Source: Gaiellasilicea sp963811885 (GTDB lineage: Bacteria; Actinomycetota; Thermoleophilia; Gaiellales; Gaiellaceae). Taken from it: a stretch of DNA of 64,000 nucleotides. A program made the position numbers and the translations under genes. The stretch covers positions 1,178,001-1,242,000 of the forward strand of contig CAWETB010000015.1 in the NCBI GenBank assembly GCA_963811885.1. Direction: 5' to 3'. Shown here piece after piece: positions 1-9,468 of the stretch (the first letter of the stretch is position 1; every line of letters begins with the position of its first letter). A model generated the notes under the pieces. That model did no database searches, had not been told where the DNA came from, and was given only the letters and a program-made list of their open reading frames with translations.

Positions 1-769
1 GTGATGCTCCGCCGAACGACGCTGCAGGCCTGCAAAGCGCGCGAAAGAGCTCCTCGTGGACGTCGAGCGGCGGGTTCCAGCCGAGGAGGTCGCCGAAGTC
101 CGCCAGCAGCATCCAGCCCCGCTCGGGCTCGACGGCCAAGGGGCGCCGGGACGTAGCCCGGGAACCGCTCGGCGAGCATCGCGGTCACCGGCGCCTCCTC
201 GACCCAGAGCGGGAGCCGGGCCGACACCTTGAAGTAGAGGTCGGGGCCGTCGGTCTCGATCCGCAGCACCGACGAGATGCTCCAGTGCTTGATCTGCTCG
301 ATCCCGCGGAGCGAGCGGCCGAGCCTGGACACCTCACGCTCGAGCCATGCGCGGACGTCGCCGAGCCAGCCCGGCCGCGCCCACGGCGCGCGCTCCTGGG
401 GCACCTCGCCGCGCTCGAGCGCGTCGAGGTAGCTCGGCCAGGAGCACGCTCCGCGTTCCCCCTCGTCGCGCAGCCGGAGGCCGTCGAGCTCGCGCGGCCG
501 ACCCAGCGTCCGTGCGCCGGCGGACCCAGCTCGGTCGAGCCGGCTCGACCTCGAGACGACCTCTTCGATCCGCTCGGTGGCCTCGTCCTCCGACGAGGCC
601 AGCCTCCGCAGGAGCCAGATCCGCGTCCCGAGCCTCTGCTCCAACGCAGGCACGAGCGGTTGTCGCATCCTGCCGCCCAGACCGCCTTCCGGCACGAGAC
701 GTCGCGGGAGGCGCCAGTCGCGATCGCTGCGCCTGAGCAGAGGACGCGCGGCTCGCCGGGATGGCGCAC
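1..769 (-). CDS. APH-family phosphotransferase with NUDIX-like N-terminus, partial and frame-broken
   Basis: The gene runs off the window at its 3' end. Stitched across frames, the downstream half reads as an aminoglycoside-phosphotransferase-type kinase: a PWARPGWL linker, then LYFKVSA, AERFPGYVP and RGWMLLADFGDLLGW, typical of the N-lobe of this family. The first part (RVLLLRRSDRDWRLP, SSEDEATERIEEV) resembles the NUDIX-like front domain some actinobacterial members carry. Frame changes are needed near 40, 139, 440-550 and 735, so no single frame covers it. The start is uncertain; GTG at 769 is the best guess. It lies just downstream of fumarylacetoacetase on the same strand. The substrate cannot be predicted. 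Confidence 0.5.
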
Positions 770-799
770 GGCCGCGACAGAGCTGGGAGCGCCACGCCA

Positions 800-1861
800 C
801 TACGCGGGAAGAATGCGGCCGCGCACCTCGCCCAGCGGCTCGCCGCGGAGCACCACCTCGTCGCCGTCCTCGAGGAACGTCCGCTCGCCGCCGTCGCCGA
901 GCCGGACCGGCTCGCTGCCGTTCCACGTCAGTTCGATCAGGCTGCCCTCGCTGCCGCGCTCGGCCCCGGAGATCGTTCCCGACGCCATCAGGTCGCCGGT
1001 GCGGATGCTCGCCCCGTTCGACGTCGCGTGTGCGAGCTGCTGCGGCATCGTCCAGTAGAGGCCGCGCGCGTTCCCGCGCGAGATCACGGCGCCGTTCAGC
1101 TCCACCTCGAGCGGCAGGTCGTAGGCCCAGTCGCCCTCGACGCGAAGGTGTGGCAACGGCTCCGGCTCCTGCGGCGGTGCGGCGACGCGGCGATCCTCGA
1201 GCAGCGCCAGCGGCGTCACCCACGCGGAGACCGACGTGGCGAAGCTCTTGCCGAGGAACGGCCCGAGCGGGACGTACTCCCAGGCCTGGATGTCGCGCGC
1301 GCTCCAGTCGTTGACGAGCACGACGCCGAAGACGTGATCTGCGAACGCGCTCGTCGGCACCGGCTCGCCCTGCGTGCTCGGCACCCCGACGACGAAGCCG
1401 AGCTCGAGCTCGATGTCGAGGCGTCGCGACGGGCCGTAGACGGGCGCGTCCGCGTCCGGAGGCTTCGCCTGCCCCCGCGGCCGCCTGATCGGCGTGCCGC
1501 TGACGACGACCGTTCCGGCCCGGCCGTGGTAGCCGACCGGCAGGTGACGCCAGTTCGGCAGCAGCGGCTCCGAGTCGGGACGGAACATCCGGCCGAGGTT
1601 CGTCGCGTGCTCGAGCGAGGAGTAGAAGTCGACGTAGTCCGCGACGGTGAACGGCAGCTGCGGCGCAACCTCGTCGAGCGAGATCGCGTCGCCCGCGGCG
1701 GCCGCCGCGAGCGCCTGCTCGGTGGCGCGCTCCCAGGCGGCCCGCCCCTGCGGCAACAGCTCGTCGAGCGAGCCCTCGCCCAGGTCGACGACGGTGTCGC
1801 CGGAGCGGAACCCGAGGTGCGCGGTGCCGCCGCGCACGAACGTGCCGAACCCCTGCGTCAC
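800..1861 (-). CDS. fahA: Fumarylacetoacetase
   Basis: The 353-residue product matches fumarylacetoacetase, the last enzyme of tyrosine/homogentisate breakdown, which hydrolyses fumarylacetoacetate to fumarate and acetoacetate. The metal- and substrate-site region is clear: YSSLEHATNLGRMFRP, LPVGYHGR, ELELGFVVG, VNDWSARDIQAWEYVPLGPF and a C-terminal LMASGTISG. It is somewhat shorter than the roughly 420-residue animal enzyme, as usual in bacteria. The GTG start overlaps the TGA of the upstream gene (GTGA), so translation is probably coupled. No other homogentisate-pathway gene is present; the neighbour is a conserved unknown protein. Confidence 0.93.
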   Translation of the reverse strand: MTQGFGTFVRGGTAHLGFRSGDTVVDLGEGSLDELLPQGRAAWERATEQALAAAAAGDAISLDEVAPQLPFTVADYVDFYSSLEHATNLGRMFRPDSEPLLPNWRHLPVGYHGRAGTVVVSGTPIRRPRGQAKPPDADAPVYGPSRRLDIELELGFVVGVPSTQGEPVPTSAFADHVFGVVLVNDWSARDIQAWEYVPLGPFLGKSFATSVSAWVTPLALLEDRRVAAPPQEPEPLPHLRVEGDWAYDLPLEVELNGAVISRGNARGLYWTMPQQLAHATSNGASIRTGDLMASGTISGAERGSEGSLIELTWNGSEPVRLGDGGERTFLEDGDEVVLRGEPLGEVRGRILPA

Positions 1862-2565
1862 AGGACGCCGAGCTGCTTCAGGTCGTCGACGGGCTCGGAG
1901 AAGGAGCAGCTGCCGACGGCGACCAGCTGCTCGCGGCGCACGCGCTCGAGCTCGTCGGAGCCGGCGACGCGGTCGCGCCAGCGCAGGCCCGCGGGGCCGA
2001 GCTCGACCGTCTCGCTCAACGCCGCGGCATCGTCGAACGCGCAGGCCGCGATCACGTTGAGGAAGCCGTGCCCGCCGTCGACGGCCAGGGGATGGTGCAG
2101 GCCGGCGGTCGCCTTGAACGGGACGCGGGCGGCACGGCAGGCCGAGAGGAACCGGCCGAGCGCAGCCGCAGTCGGCACCTCGGCGCCGCCGCACCGCACC
2201 TTCGCCCACAGGCCTCGCTCGGCGAGTGCTGCGACCTTCTCCTCCAGCCCGTCGCCGAGCGGCAGCTCGACGTACGCCTCGCCAAGAAGGTCGTCGAGAC
2301 CGGCGTCCCAGCGCGTCTCGACGACCTCGGCCCGCACGTCTCCTCGGTACGGCGCATCCAGCACCACCGACAGCGCCCGATCCTCGCCCTCGAGCTCGTC
2401 CAGGCGCGAGGCGGGCCAGACGAGCCGGGCCAGCATCCAGGCGTGCTCGCCGGCGCGGGCGCGGCGGTCCTCGTCGAGGGCGTCCGGGGTCGACAGGCTC
2501 GCCGGAGGAAAGGTCGGAGCGTGATCGATCAGCGCCGACAGGGCGGCGCGGCGGGCGTCGCTCAC
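1858..2565 (-). CDS. Conserved protein of unknown function linked to fumarylacetoacetase
   Basis: I do not recognise a characterised family. The 235-residue protein has no signal peptide or membrane segment. It alternates helices and strands (VRAEVVETRWD, VELPLG, GLWAKVRCGG, FLSACRAARVPFKATAGLHHPL, GFLNVIAACAF), the rhythm of a TIM-barrel-like enzyme. The motif KATAGLHHP, with a lysine and paired histidines, is a plausible active-site strand. It is joined to fahA by a GTGA overlap and to the SGNH gene upstream by another, so all three are one transcript. A role tied to fumarylacetoacetate or tyrosine breakdown is inference from position only. Confidence 0.75.
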   Translation of the reverse strand: MSDARRAALSALIDHAPTFPPASLSTPDALDEDRRARAGEHAWMLARLVWPASRLDELEGEDRALSVVLDAPYRGDVRAEVVETRWDAGLDDLLGEAYVELPLGDGLEEKVAALAERGLWAKVRCGGAEVPTAAALGRFLSACRAARVPFKATAGLHHPLAVDGGHGFLNVIAACAFDDAAALSETVELGPAGLRWRDRVAGSDELERVRREQLVAVGSCSFSEPVDDLKQLGVL

Positions 2566-3308
2566 CTCGCGGCCGTCCGGGCGTCGACCGCAGCCTTGCG
2601 GAGGATGCGCGCCCGCGCCGCAGAGACCGTCAGCTTGAAGCCGGGCCGGTTGATCGAGAACGCAGCCGCGGGCGGCAGCGGCTTCCCGGTCAAGCCGGCG
2701 GTGACGACGAGCGCGGCCAGATACGTGCCGAGCGGGCTCGGGTGGAACCCGTCCGGGCCGTAGAGCGGCAGGCTCCGTGCCCGGCTCCACGCCAGCTGCC
2801 AGGCGAGACCGGCCGGATAGAGCTCTGCGCGCGCGGCCCTGGCCGCGTTCTTGTAGGACACGATCACATCGCTGAGGGCGTTGACGCGGTAGCGCTCGGG
2901 CCAGACGGTGAACAGCGCCGGCCTTGTCCCGTGCTCCCGCGCGAGGTCCGCGAGCCGCTCCGCCCACTCGCGCAGGTTGACCTGGCTCTCCGGCAGCGCC
3001 GACGGCCCCTGCTGCATCACGACTGCGTCCCACTTGTCCGTCGCAATCGCGGCCGGCACGTCTCCCGCGTTCCAGTGATCCTCGAGGCTGAAGCCGCCGG
3101 GTGCGATCGTCTCGTACTCGATCGCGGTGCCGCCCTTGCGGGCAAGCATGGCGACGACGGCAGGCAGGTCGTTGGTGTGCGTGAGGCTGTTGCCGACGAA
3201 GAGGACGCGCAGCGGCTCGTTCGCGTCGTTCTGCGATGGCCGGACGAACCCCGCCAGCACGAGCACGAGCGCGAGCAGGACGAGGAGGAGCGGCGTCCGG
3301 CTGCGCAT
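2562..3308 (-). CDS. Exported SGNH/GDSL-like hydrolase
   Basis: The 248-residue protein begins with a hydrophobic signal segment or anchor (residues 5-22), then a block-I-like FVGNSLTHTND. It carries VVMQQGPSALPES and a late PDGFHPSPLGTY that supplies the Asp-x-x-His pair of the SGNH hydrolase fold. Block I has N in place of the D of classical GDSL, as in the GNS variants. It probably acts outside the membrane on an ester substrate that cannot be named. It is the first gene of the operon leading to fahA and has its own leaderless promoter. Confidence 0.78.
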   Translation of the reverse strand: MRSRTPLLLVLLALVLVLAGFVRPSQNDANEPLRVLFVGNSLTHTNDLPAVVAMLARKGGTAIEYETIAPGGFSLEDHWNAGDVPAAIATDKWDAVVMQQGPSALPESQVNLREWAERLADLAREHGTRPALFTVWPERYRVNALSDVIVSYKNAARAARAELYPAGLAWQLAWSRARSLPLYGPDGFHPSPLGTYLAALVVTAGLTGKPLPPAAAFSINRPGFKLTVSAARARILRKAAVDARTAAR

Positions 3309-3314
3309 CAGCGC

Positions 3315-3320
3315 AGGATA
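3315..3320 (-). promoter_or_regulatory. Leaderless -10 box of the SGNH-fahA operon
   Basis: TATCCT on the minus strand lies exactly 6 bases before the ATG at 3308, and there is no Shine-Dalgarno. This spacing puts the transcript start on or next to the A of ATG. Confidence 0.65.
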
Positions 3321-3329
3321 CGCCGGAAC

Positions 3330-5124
3330 TCAGGCGCGGCGGAAGACGATCGTCCGGCTGAAGCCGGCGAGGTAGCCGGCGCCGGCCTGGTTCACGCTCA
3401 TCGCAATCCGCAGGCGCGACGTCCCGGCGGGGAGCGTCGCCTTGAACAGGCGGGCCGAGCGAGCGTTCAGGCGCACCCGCTTGACGGTCACCCAGCGTCC
3501 GGCCGCGGTGCGCCGCTGCAGCTGCACGAGACGCCCGGCGAACGACCGCGCACCGGTGACGCGCGTCGAGAAGCGTCCGGTGGCCGTTCGGCGGAGCGCG
3601 ATCGCGGGCCGCACGGCGACGATCTGCTGCGCGCTCTGGCCGTGGTTCCAGCTCGCCGCGTATGCCGTCTGGATCCGGGGCTTCGCGAGATAGCGCCAGC
3701 TCCCGTCGGCTGCGGTGATGATCGTGACGACCGAGCGGAACGAGCTCTCGCCGAGTGACTGCGCCAGCAGCGTGACGTTCTCTCCGCCCCGTCTCGTCGG
3801 CACGACGCCGCTGAGCATGATCCCGCGCCCGTAGACGACGTTGAGCGCAGGCGCGACCAGCGTGACGCCGATGGTCGCGAGCGTTGCGTCGCCGCCGTAG
3901 GAGGTGCCGGCGTCGCTCTTCGCGACGAGCCGGAAGTGGTACGTCTCCCCCGCCGCGAGGCCGGTGACCGCGGCCGTGACCGTCCGCGTGACGACGCCCG
4001 AGCCGGCGCTCCGCGACGGCGTTGTCGAGCCGTAGCGAGTCGTCGTGCCGTACTCGAACCACCAGGTCGTCGCCCGGCCGCGCGGGTCGGTCGTGCCGGT
4101 CAGCGTCGCCGTCGTCGTCCCGACGCTCTGCGCCGCGCCCGTGCGGACGGCGGGCGCGAGCGACGTCGAGAAGGAGCGGTCGCCGCCGGCCGTCGTGCCC
4201 GAGCCGTTCGCCGCCACGAGCCGGTAGTGGTAGGTGGTCGTCCGGCGCAGGCCCGTGAGCGAGAACGAGACCTTGGCGGCGCTCGTGCCGGAGCCTGCGT
4301 TCTTGGTCGGAGTCCGGGAGCCGTAGCGCGTCGTCGTGCCGTACTCGAAGTACCAGCTCGTGGCTGCCCCGTTCGGCGTCACTCGTCCGTTCAGGCGTGC
4401 GGAGGTCGGCGCGACCGAGCTCGCCGCGTCCGTCGTGACCGACGGCGCGCCGACGGTGGAGAACGTCTGGTCGGCGCCGCGGCTCGTGCCCGCGTCGCTC
4501 GTCGCGACGAGCCGGTAGTGGTAGACCCGCCCGCGCGTGAGACCCGAGACGCCGATCGTGACCGGGACGGCGCTCCCGCCGGAGCCGGCGCTGTGCTCCG
4601 CCGTCTTCGAGCCGTAGCTCGTGCTCGTGCCGTACTCGAAGTACCAGACGTCGCGCGGCCGTTCGGGTCGACGGTCCCGTTCAGCGTCGCCGAGCTCGTC
4701 GTCACGTTCGTCGCGCTGCCGGTGGCGGCCGCCGGCGCGGCGGACGTGGCGAAGATCCCGTCCGCGCCGCGGCTCGTGCCGGCGCCGTTCGTGGCGACGA
4801 CGCGGTAGTGGTAGGTCGTCCCGGAGGCGAGCCCGGAGAGCGCGCGGGAGACGGCGACGTTCGCCGAGCCGGACCCGACGCTCGCGCTCGCGGACTGCGA
4901 GCCGTAGCTCGTGCTCGTCCCGTACTCGACGTACCAGGTCGTCGCCTGCGCGCCCGGATTGACGGTGCCGCTCACCGTCGCCGAGGTCGGGCCGACCGCG
5001 CTGACCGGGCCGGTGATCGCTGTCGGCGCCGCTGCGATCGCGGCTACGCCGGCGACGACCCAAACCAGCGCCGAGGCCGAGAGGACACCTGAGATCCCGA
5101 GACTCCTGCGGATCCGGTGAGCAT
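3330..5124 (-). CDS. Exported surface protein with four fibronectin-like repeats, frame-broken
   Basis: An N-terminal hydrophobic segment (VLSASALVWVVAGVAAIAA) precedes four tandem repeats of about 97 residues. Each repeat holds the signature W(Y/W)(F/V)EYGT, Y-H-Y-R-(L/V)-V-A and G-T-S. A C-terminal region of about 170 residues ends in IVFRRA. Repeats of this kind form beta-sandwich domains in extracellular actinobacterial proteins. The marker tactcg recurs at 4051, 4342, 4633 and 4923: the period is 291, 291 then 290, so one base is missing near 4651, where the reading frame breaks. A second break near 5110 separates the ATG at 5124 from the signal sequence. The function is likely adhesive or structural. 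Confidence 0.75.
3950..4990 (-). repeat. Four-copy 291-bp tandem coding repeat
   Basis: Four in-tandem units encode the beta-sandwich domains of the surface protein. Equivalent positions are spaced 291, 291 and 290 bases apart. The units are diverged, not identical, so this is an old domain duplication and not a recent expansion. Confidence 0.8.
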
Positions 5125-5177
5125 TCCCCGCTCGTCGTTAAGAGGGTGGAAGGAGAGTGGAAGGGTTCTGTACGGGC

Positions 5178-5183
5178 TAGGCT
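5178..5183 (+). promoter_or_regulatory. Leaderless -10 box of the amidohydrolase
   Basis: TAGGCT ends 7 bases before the GTG at 5191. No ribosome site precedes that GTG, which supports it as the start. Confidence 0.6.
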
Positions 5184-5190
5184 CAGCGCC

Positions 5191-6726
5191 GTGATTCTGG
5201 AGAACGGAGTCGTCCGCACGCTCGATCCGTCGCTGCCGGCCGGACGGGCGCTCGCGATCGCCGGCGCGTTCGTCGCGGGCGGCGTCGGCGTCCACGAGAC
5301 CGCGCTCGCCAGCCCGGACGTCGTCAACCTCGGCGGCCGCTGCGTCCTCCCCGCCTTCACGGACTCGCACGTCCACTTCCCGACGTGGTCGCTCGCGCAG
5401 CGCCAGGTGAAGCTGGACGGCTGCGCGTCGATCGAGGAGGCGCTCGCCCGCGTGCGCGAGGCCGAGGTCGCGCCGGGGCGCTGGCTGCGCGGCTACGGCT
5501 GGCGCGACGGCGACTGGCAGCCGCAGGTCGAGCCGACGAAGGAGATGCTCGACGAGGTCACCGGCGACACGCCGACGATCCTGATCTCGAAGGACTACCA
5601 CTCCGCCTGGCTCAACTCGGCGGCGCTCGCCGTTGCCGGCGGCGACCTCGACGTCCACGGCGGCGTCGTCGAGCGCGACGCGGCGGGCGAGCCGACGGGG
5701 ATCCTGCGCGAGGAGTCGGCCTGGCGCTTCCGCGACCGCTACGTGCTCACGACCGAGGAGGAGTGGGTCGAGGCGACACGCGCCGGGCTCAAGCTCGCCA
5801 ACTCACGCGGGGTGGGTGCGATCCACGACAAGGACGGCTGGCTCGGCGCGCCGGGGATCTTCCAGCGCCTCCGCGACGAGGGGAACCTCTCGCTGCGCGT
5901 CTGGGGCTCGATCCCGCACGAGCAACTCGACGCGGCGGGAGCGCTCTCGCTCCGCTCGGGCTTCGGCGACGAGTACCTGCGCATCGGCTACCTGAAGTGC
6001 TTCATGGACGGCACGCTCGGCTCGCAGACCGCTCTGATGACCGACGGGAGCGGCGTCGAGATCACCAGCCGCACCGAGCTCGAGGAGATCATCCGCCGCG
6101 CGGCGGAGCGTGGCTGGCCGGTCGGCGTCCATGCGATCGGCGACCAGGCGAACCGAAACGCGCTCGACGCCTTCGAGGCGACCCGCGCCGACTGGGAGCC
6201 GAAGGGCCTGCGCCACCGGATCGAGCACGCGCAGTGCCTGGCGCCCGAGGACCTGCCCCGCTTCGCCGAGCTCGGGATCGCCTGCTCGGTTCAGTTCTCG
6301 CACGCTCCGTCCGATCGGGACATCGCCGACCGGCTCTGGGCAGACCGTCTCGCGGGCACCTATTCCTTCCGCTCGCTGCTCGAGTCGGGGGCGCTGGTGG
6401 CGAACGGCTCGGACGCGCCCGTCGAGGAGCTCGACCCGATCGCGGGCGTCGCCGCCGGCGTGCTCCGCTCGATCGACGAGCGGCCGGCCTGGCGGCCGGA
6501 AGAGACGCTGACGGTCGAGCAGGCGCTGCACGCCACGTGCGTCGCTCCGACCTTCCTCTCCGGCGACGAACGGCGGCGCGGCCGGCTTCTGCCGGGGCTG
6601 CTCGCCGACCTCGTCGTGCTCGATCGCGACCCGTTCGCCGTCGAGCCGGAGGAGCTGCGCGAGCTGCAGGTCGTCGCGACGATGGTCGGCGGCCGCTGGG
6701 TGCACAACCCGCCGCCCTGGGACTGA
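5191..6726 (+). CDS. YtcJ-type metal-dependent amidohydrolase
   Basis: This 511-residue enzyme belongs to the amidohydrolase superfamily, YtcJ/amidohydrolase_3 branch. Metal-site motifs are in order: DSHVHFP, the carbamylated-lysine region YLKCFMDGTLGS, VGVHAIGDQANR, HRIEHAQ and NGSDAPVE, followed by the family tail GLLADLVVLDRDPF. It probably hydrolyses an amide or a cyclic N-containing ring in the cytosol; the substrate cannot be read from sequence. I take the GTG at 5191 over a longer in-frame start because the leaderless -10 box points to it and family similarity begins there. It converges on pepT. Confidence 0.88.
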   Translation: MILENGVVRTLDPSLPAGRALAIAGAFVAGGVGVHETALASPDVVNLGGRCVLPAFTDSHVHFPTWSLAQRQVKLDGCASIEEALARVREAEVAPGRWLRGYGWRDGDWQPQVEPTKEMLDEVTGDTPTILISKDYHSAWLNSAALAVAGGDLDVHGGVVERDAAGEPTGILREESAWRFRDRYVLTTEEEWVEATRAGLKLANSRGVGAIHDKDGWLGAPGIFQRLRDEGNLSLRVWGSIPHEQLDAAGALSLRSGFGDEYLRIGYLKCFMDGTLGSQTALMTDGSGVEITSRTELEEIIRRAAERGWPVGVHAIGDQANRNALDAFEATRADWEPKGLRHRIEHAQCLAPEDLPRFAELGIACSVQFSHAPSDRDIADRLWADRLAGTYSFRSLLESGALVANGSDAPVEELDPIAGVAAGVLRSIDERPAWRPEETLTVEQALHATCVAPTFLSGDERRRGRLLPGLLADLVVLDRDPFAVEPEELRELQVVATMVGGRWVHNPPPWD

Positions 6727-6753
6727 GCCGCGCTCAGGCGGAGCGCTGAGCTT

Positions 6754-6828
6754 GGGCCGCGAAGCGGCCCCCTTTAGGGGTCTTCGCGCGTTCCGGATCT
6801 GCTCCCGCAGATTCGGAACCTGCGCAAG
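6754..6828. repeat. Three-hairpin modular element, copy 1
   Basis: First hairpin: GGGCCGC, loop GAA, GCGGCCC (6754-6770). Then a CCCC-TTTA-GGGG mini-hairpin and the conserved TCTTCGCGCG. The variable hairpin has arms 6791-6802 and 6807-6818 with loop TCCC. The closing tail is TGCGCAAG. The seventh pair from the loop is G-T (6796/6813). It sits between the convergent amidohydrolase and pepT genes. Copies 2 and 3 are at 19887 and 51136. Confidence 0.8.
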
Positions 6829-6831
6829 AAG

Positions 6832-8107
6832 TCAGCGCTCGGCCCAGACCTGGGCGAGCTCGACGAGCATCGCGGCGGCGGCGGCCATGTCCTGCACGCT
6901 CGCCCACTCGCGGCGGGAGTGGTACTCGGAGCCGCCGGTGAAGAGGTTCGGCGTCGGCAGGCCGCGGTGCGAGAGGCGGGCGCCGTCGGTGCCGCCGCGG
7001 ATGATCGTGTGCACGGGCTCGACGCCGAGCCGGCGCACGGCCTCGACCGCCGCCTCGATCACCTCCGGGTGCTGGTCGATCACCTCGCCCATGTTCCGGT
7101 ACTGCTCCTCTTCCTCAATCTCGATCGACGCCCGCGGCTCGCGCTCGCGGACCTCGTCGGCGAGGCGGCGGATCAGGGCGACGTGCTCGGTCATCTTCGC
7201 GGCGTCGTGGTCGCGGACGATGAACTCGACGACCGCTTCCTCGGCGCCGCCCGAGAACCTCGTCGGATGGACGAAGCCCTCCCGCTCCTCGGTCGTCTCG
7301 GGCGAGAGCTCGTCCCGCGGCAGGCCGGAGACCAGGTCGGCGGCGAGCTTGATCGCGTTCACGAGCTGCCCCTTGGCCGTGCCCGGATGCGTCGAGCGGC
7401 CGCGGATCGTCACGGTCACCTTCGACGCGTTGAACGTCTCCGCCTCGATCTCGCCGAGCTCGGCGCCGTCGAGCGTGTAGGCGTAGCGCGCGCCGAAGCG
7501 CTCGATCTCGAGGTGGTCGGCGCCGCCCGCGACCTCCTCGTCGACGGTGAAGCAGACGCGGATCGGTGCGTGCTCGAGCTCGGGGTGGCGCTTCAGATAC
7601 GCGACGGCGGCCATGATCTCGGCCACGCCGGCCTTGTCGTCGGCTCCGAGCAGCGTCGTCCCGTCGGTGGTGACGATGTCGTGGCCGACCTTCTTCTTCA
7701 GCAGCGGCAGCTCCTCCGGGTCGAGCACGACGCTGGTGTCGCCGGGGAGCTCGATCGTGCCGCCGTCGTACGCCTCGTGCACCTGCGGGTCGACGCCGGT
7801 CCCGGTCACGTCCGGCGAGGTGTCCACGTGCGCGATGTAGCCGATCGCGGGCGCCGACTCGACGCCGGGCAGCGAGCCGTAGACGTAGCCGAACTCGTCG
7901 AGCCTGACGTCCTCGAGCCCGATCTCCTCCAGCTCGTCGCGCAGCAGCCGGCAGAGGTCGAGCTGCTTCTCGGTCGACGGAGACGCGTCGACCCCGTGGG
8001 CCGACTGCGTGTCGATGCGGACGTAGCGGAGCAGGCGGTCGAGCGACGTCGGCCGCCAGCTCGGCGGCGAGCGGCGTGACGAACTCGGCCTTAGGAGAGG
8101 TCGCCAA
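6832..8107 (-). CDS. pepT: Tripeptide aminopeptidase (peptidase T), frame-broken near the start
   Basis: M20B peptidase that trims the N-terminal residue from tripeptides in the cytosol. Zinc and catalytic motifs are present: YIAHVDTSPD, TTLLGADDKAGV, TVDEEVAGGA, TLDGAELG, RGGTDGARLSHRG and GGSEYHS. Length is about 424 residues, normal for PepT. Residues LDRLLRYVRIDTQS lie in the main frame, but the natural start (TTG at 8107, reading EFVTPLAAELAAD) is in another frame, so a base change near 8045-8055 is required. The start overlaps the end of the upstream M20 gene, implying one transcript. Confidence 0.88.
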
Positions 8108-9429
8108 GGCGGGTGTAGAGCTCCTTGATCGTGTCGACGCCGCGCGGGAAGAACTCGACGAGCATCCGCTCGTTCGGCGAGTGGACGTTGCTCTCCGGCA
8201 GCGCGAACCCCGTCAGGATCGTCGGGATGCCCTTGTCGCCGAGCGCGGGCACGATCGGGAGCGTGCCGCCGGAGCGGGTGAGGATCGGCCTGATCCCGAA
8301 TGCGTGCTCGAACGCGTCCTGCGCGATCTTGATCACGGGCGCGTCGGCGGCGACGAGCCCGGGCCGCGTCGAGCCCGGCTGCTCCTCGACCTCGAATCGT
8401 GGCACCGTCCGGCGCGGCCTCGTGCAGGAGCCGCTCGACCTCGGGCGCGACGGCCGTCGGCGACTGGCCGGGCGCGAGCCGCACGGTGAAGTTCGCCTGC
8501 GCCTCGCTGATCACGGTCGTGTTCTTGAGCCCGGGCTTGCCGCCGAAAATGCCGCTCACCTCGACGGAGGGCTCGGCGGTCGTGCGGAGGTAGAACTCCT
8601 CCGCCGCCTTCGGGTCATACGGCACCGCCCCGGCCTCACGGAGGACGTCGGCGCCGGCGGGCTGCATCGCCCAGCCCGCGCGCTCCTCGTCGGTGACGGG
8701 CGCGATCCCGACCCGGAGCGCTTCCGGCACGCGGCCGTCGCGCGGCAGGATCCCGGCCAGCGTCTGATGCAGCGCGTGGATCGCGTTCAGCGCCGCGTTG
8801 CCGTACATCCCGGAGTGGAGGTCGCGCTGACCGGTCTTCACGTGCAGGTTGAAGGCGGCGAGACCGCGGGTCGCGACCGACAGCGCAGGCAGCGTGCGCG
8901 ACTCCATGCCGCCGTCGAAGATCACACAGGCGTCGGCGCCGCGCTCGTCCTGCTGCAGGAACTCGACGATCGACTGCCCGCCGACCTCCTCCTCGCCGTC
9001 CGAGACGATGCGGATGTTGACCGGAAGCGCGCCGTCCGCCGCCAGCAGCCCGGCGGCGTGGAGCAGCATCCAGAGCTGGCCCTTGTCGTCGGCGACTCCG
9101 CGCGCGTAGAGCCACTCGTCGCGGACGGTGGCCTGGAACGGATCGGACTCCCAGAGCTCGAGCGGGGCCGGCGGCTGGACGTCGAAGTGGCCGTAGCAGA
9201 GGATCGTCGGCGCGCCGTCGGCGCCGTTCGAGGCGCGGATCTCACCGACGACCAGCGGCCGCTCGCCGTACGGCACGAGCTCCGCCTCGCCGCCGCTGCG
9301 GCGCACCTTGTCCGCGACCCACTCGGCCGCCTGGACGACGTCGCCGGAGTGGGCCGGGTCGGCGCTGACGGACGGAATGCTCAGCAGCTCGCCGAGCTCG
9401 TCCGACCACTCCTGGGGCAGCTGGCTCAC
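8091..9429 (-). CDS. M20-family dipeptidase, frame-broken
   Basis: Zinc-dependent carboxypeptidase/dipeptidase of the M20/M25/M40 group, about 446 residues. Motifs: CYGHFDVQPP, ARGVADDKGQLWM, SDGEEEVGGQS, VKTGQRDLHSGMYG (dimerisation lid) and a late TRSGGTLPIVP with NVHSPNERM. The frame breaks near 8395, inside the lid-to-catalytic-domain return; both sides align with the family. It is leaderless (GTG at 9429) and precedes pepT, so the pair probably recycles peptides. Confidence 0.87.
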
Positions 9430-9436
9430 GGCGGCG

Positions 9437-9442
9437 AGTCTA
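9437..9442 (-). promoter_or_regulatory. Leaderless -10 box of the M20 dipeptidase
   Basis: TAGACT lies 7 bases before the GTG at 9429, just downstream of the sigma-factor gene. Confidence 0.6.
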
Positions 9443-9468
9443 GTCAGAGCCGCGCGGGCGGCGCTGGA

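Noticed and set aside
761..2524. Long open frame on the plus strand across fahA
   Set aside because: It is antisense to fumarylacetoacetase and its neighbour, is very rich in Arg and Ala, and has no family motif. Very GC-rich coding DNA opens such shadow frames throughout this window.
6754..6828. Hairpin element as a simple intrinsic terminator
   Set aside because: There is no U-run after any stem, conserved parts flank the stem on both sides, and copy 3 lies within a coding sequence.
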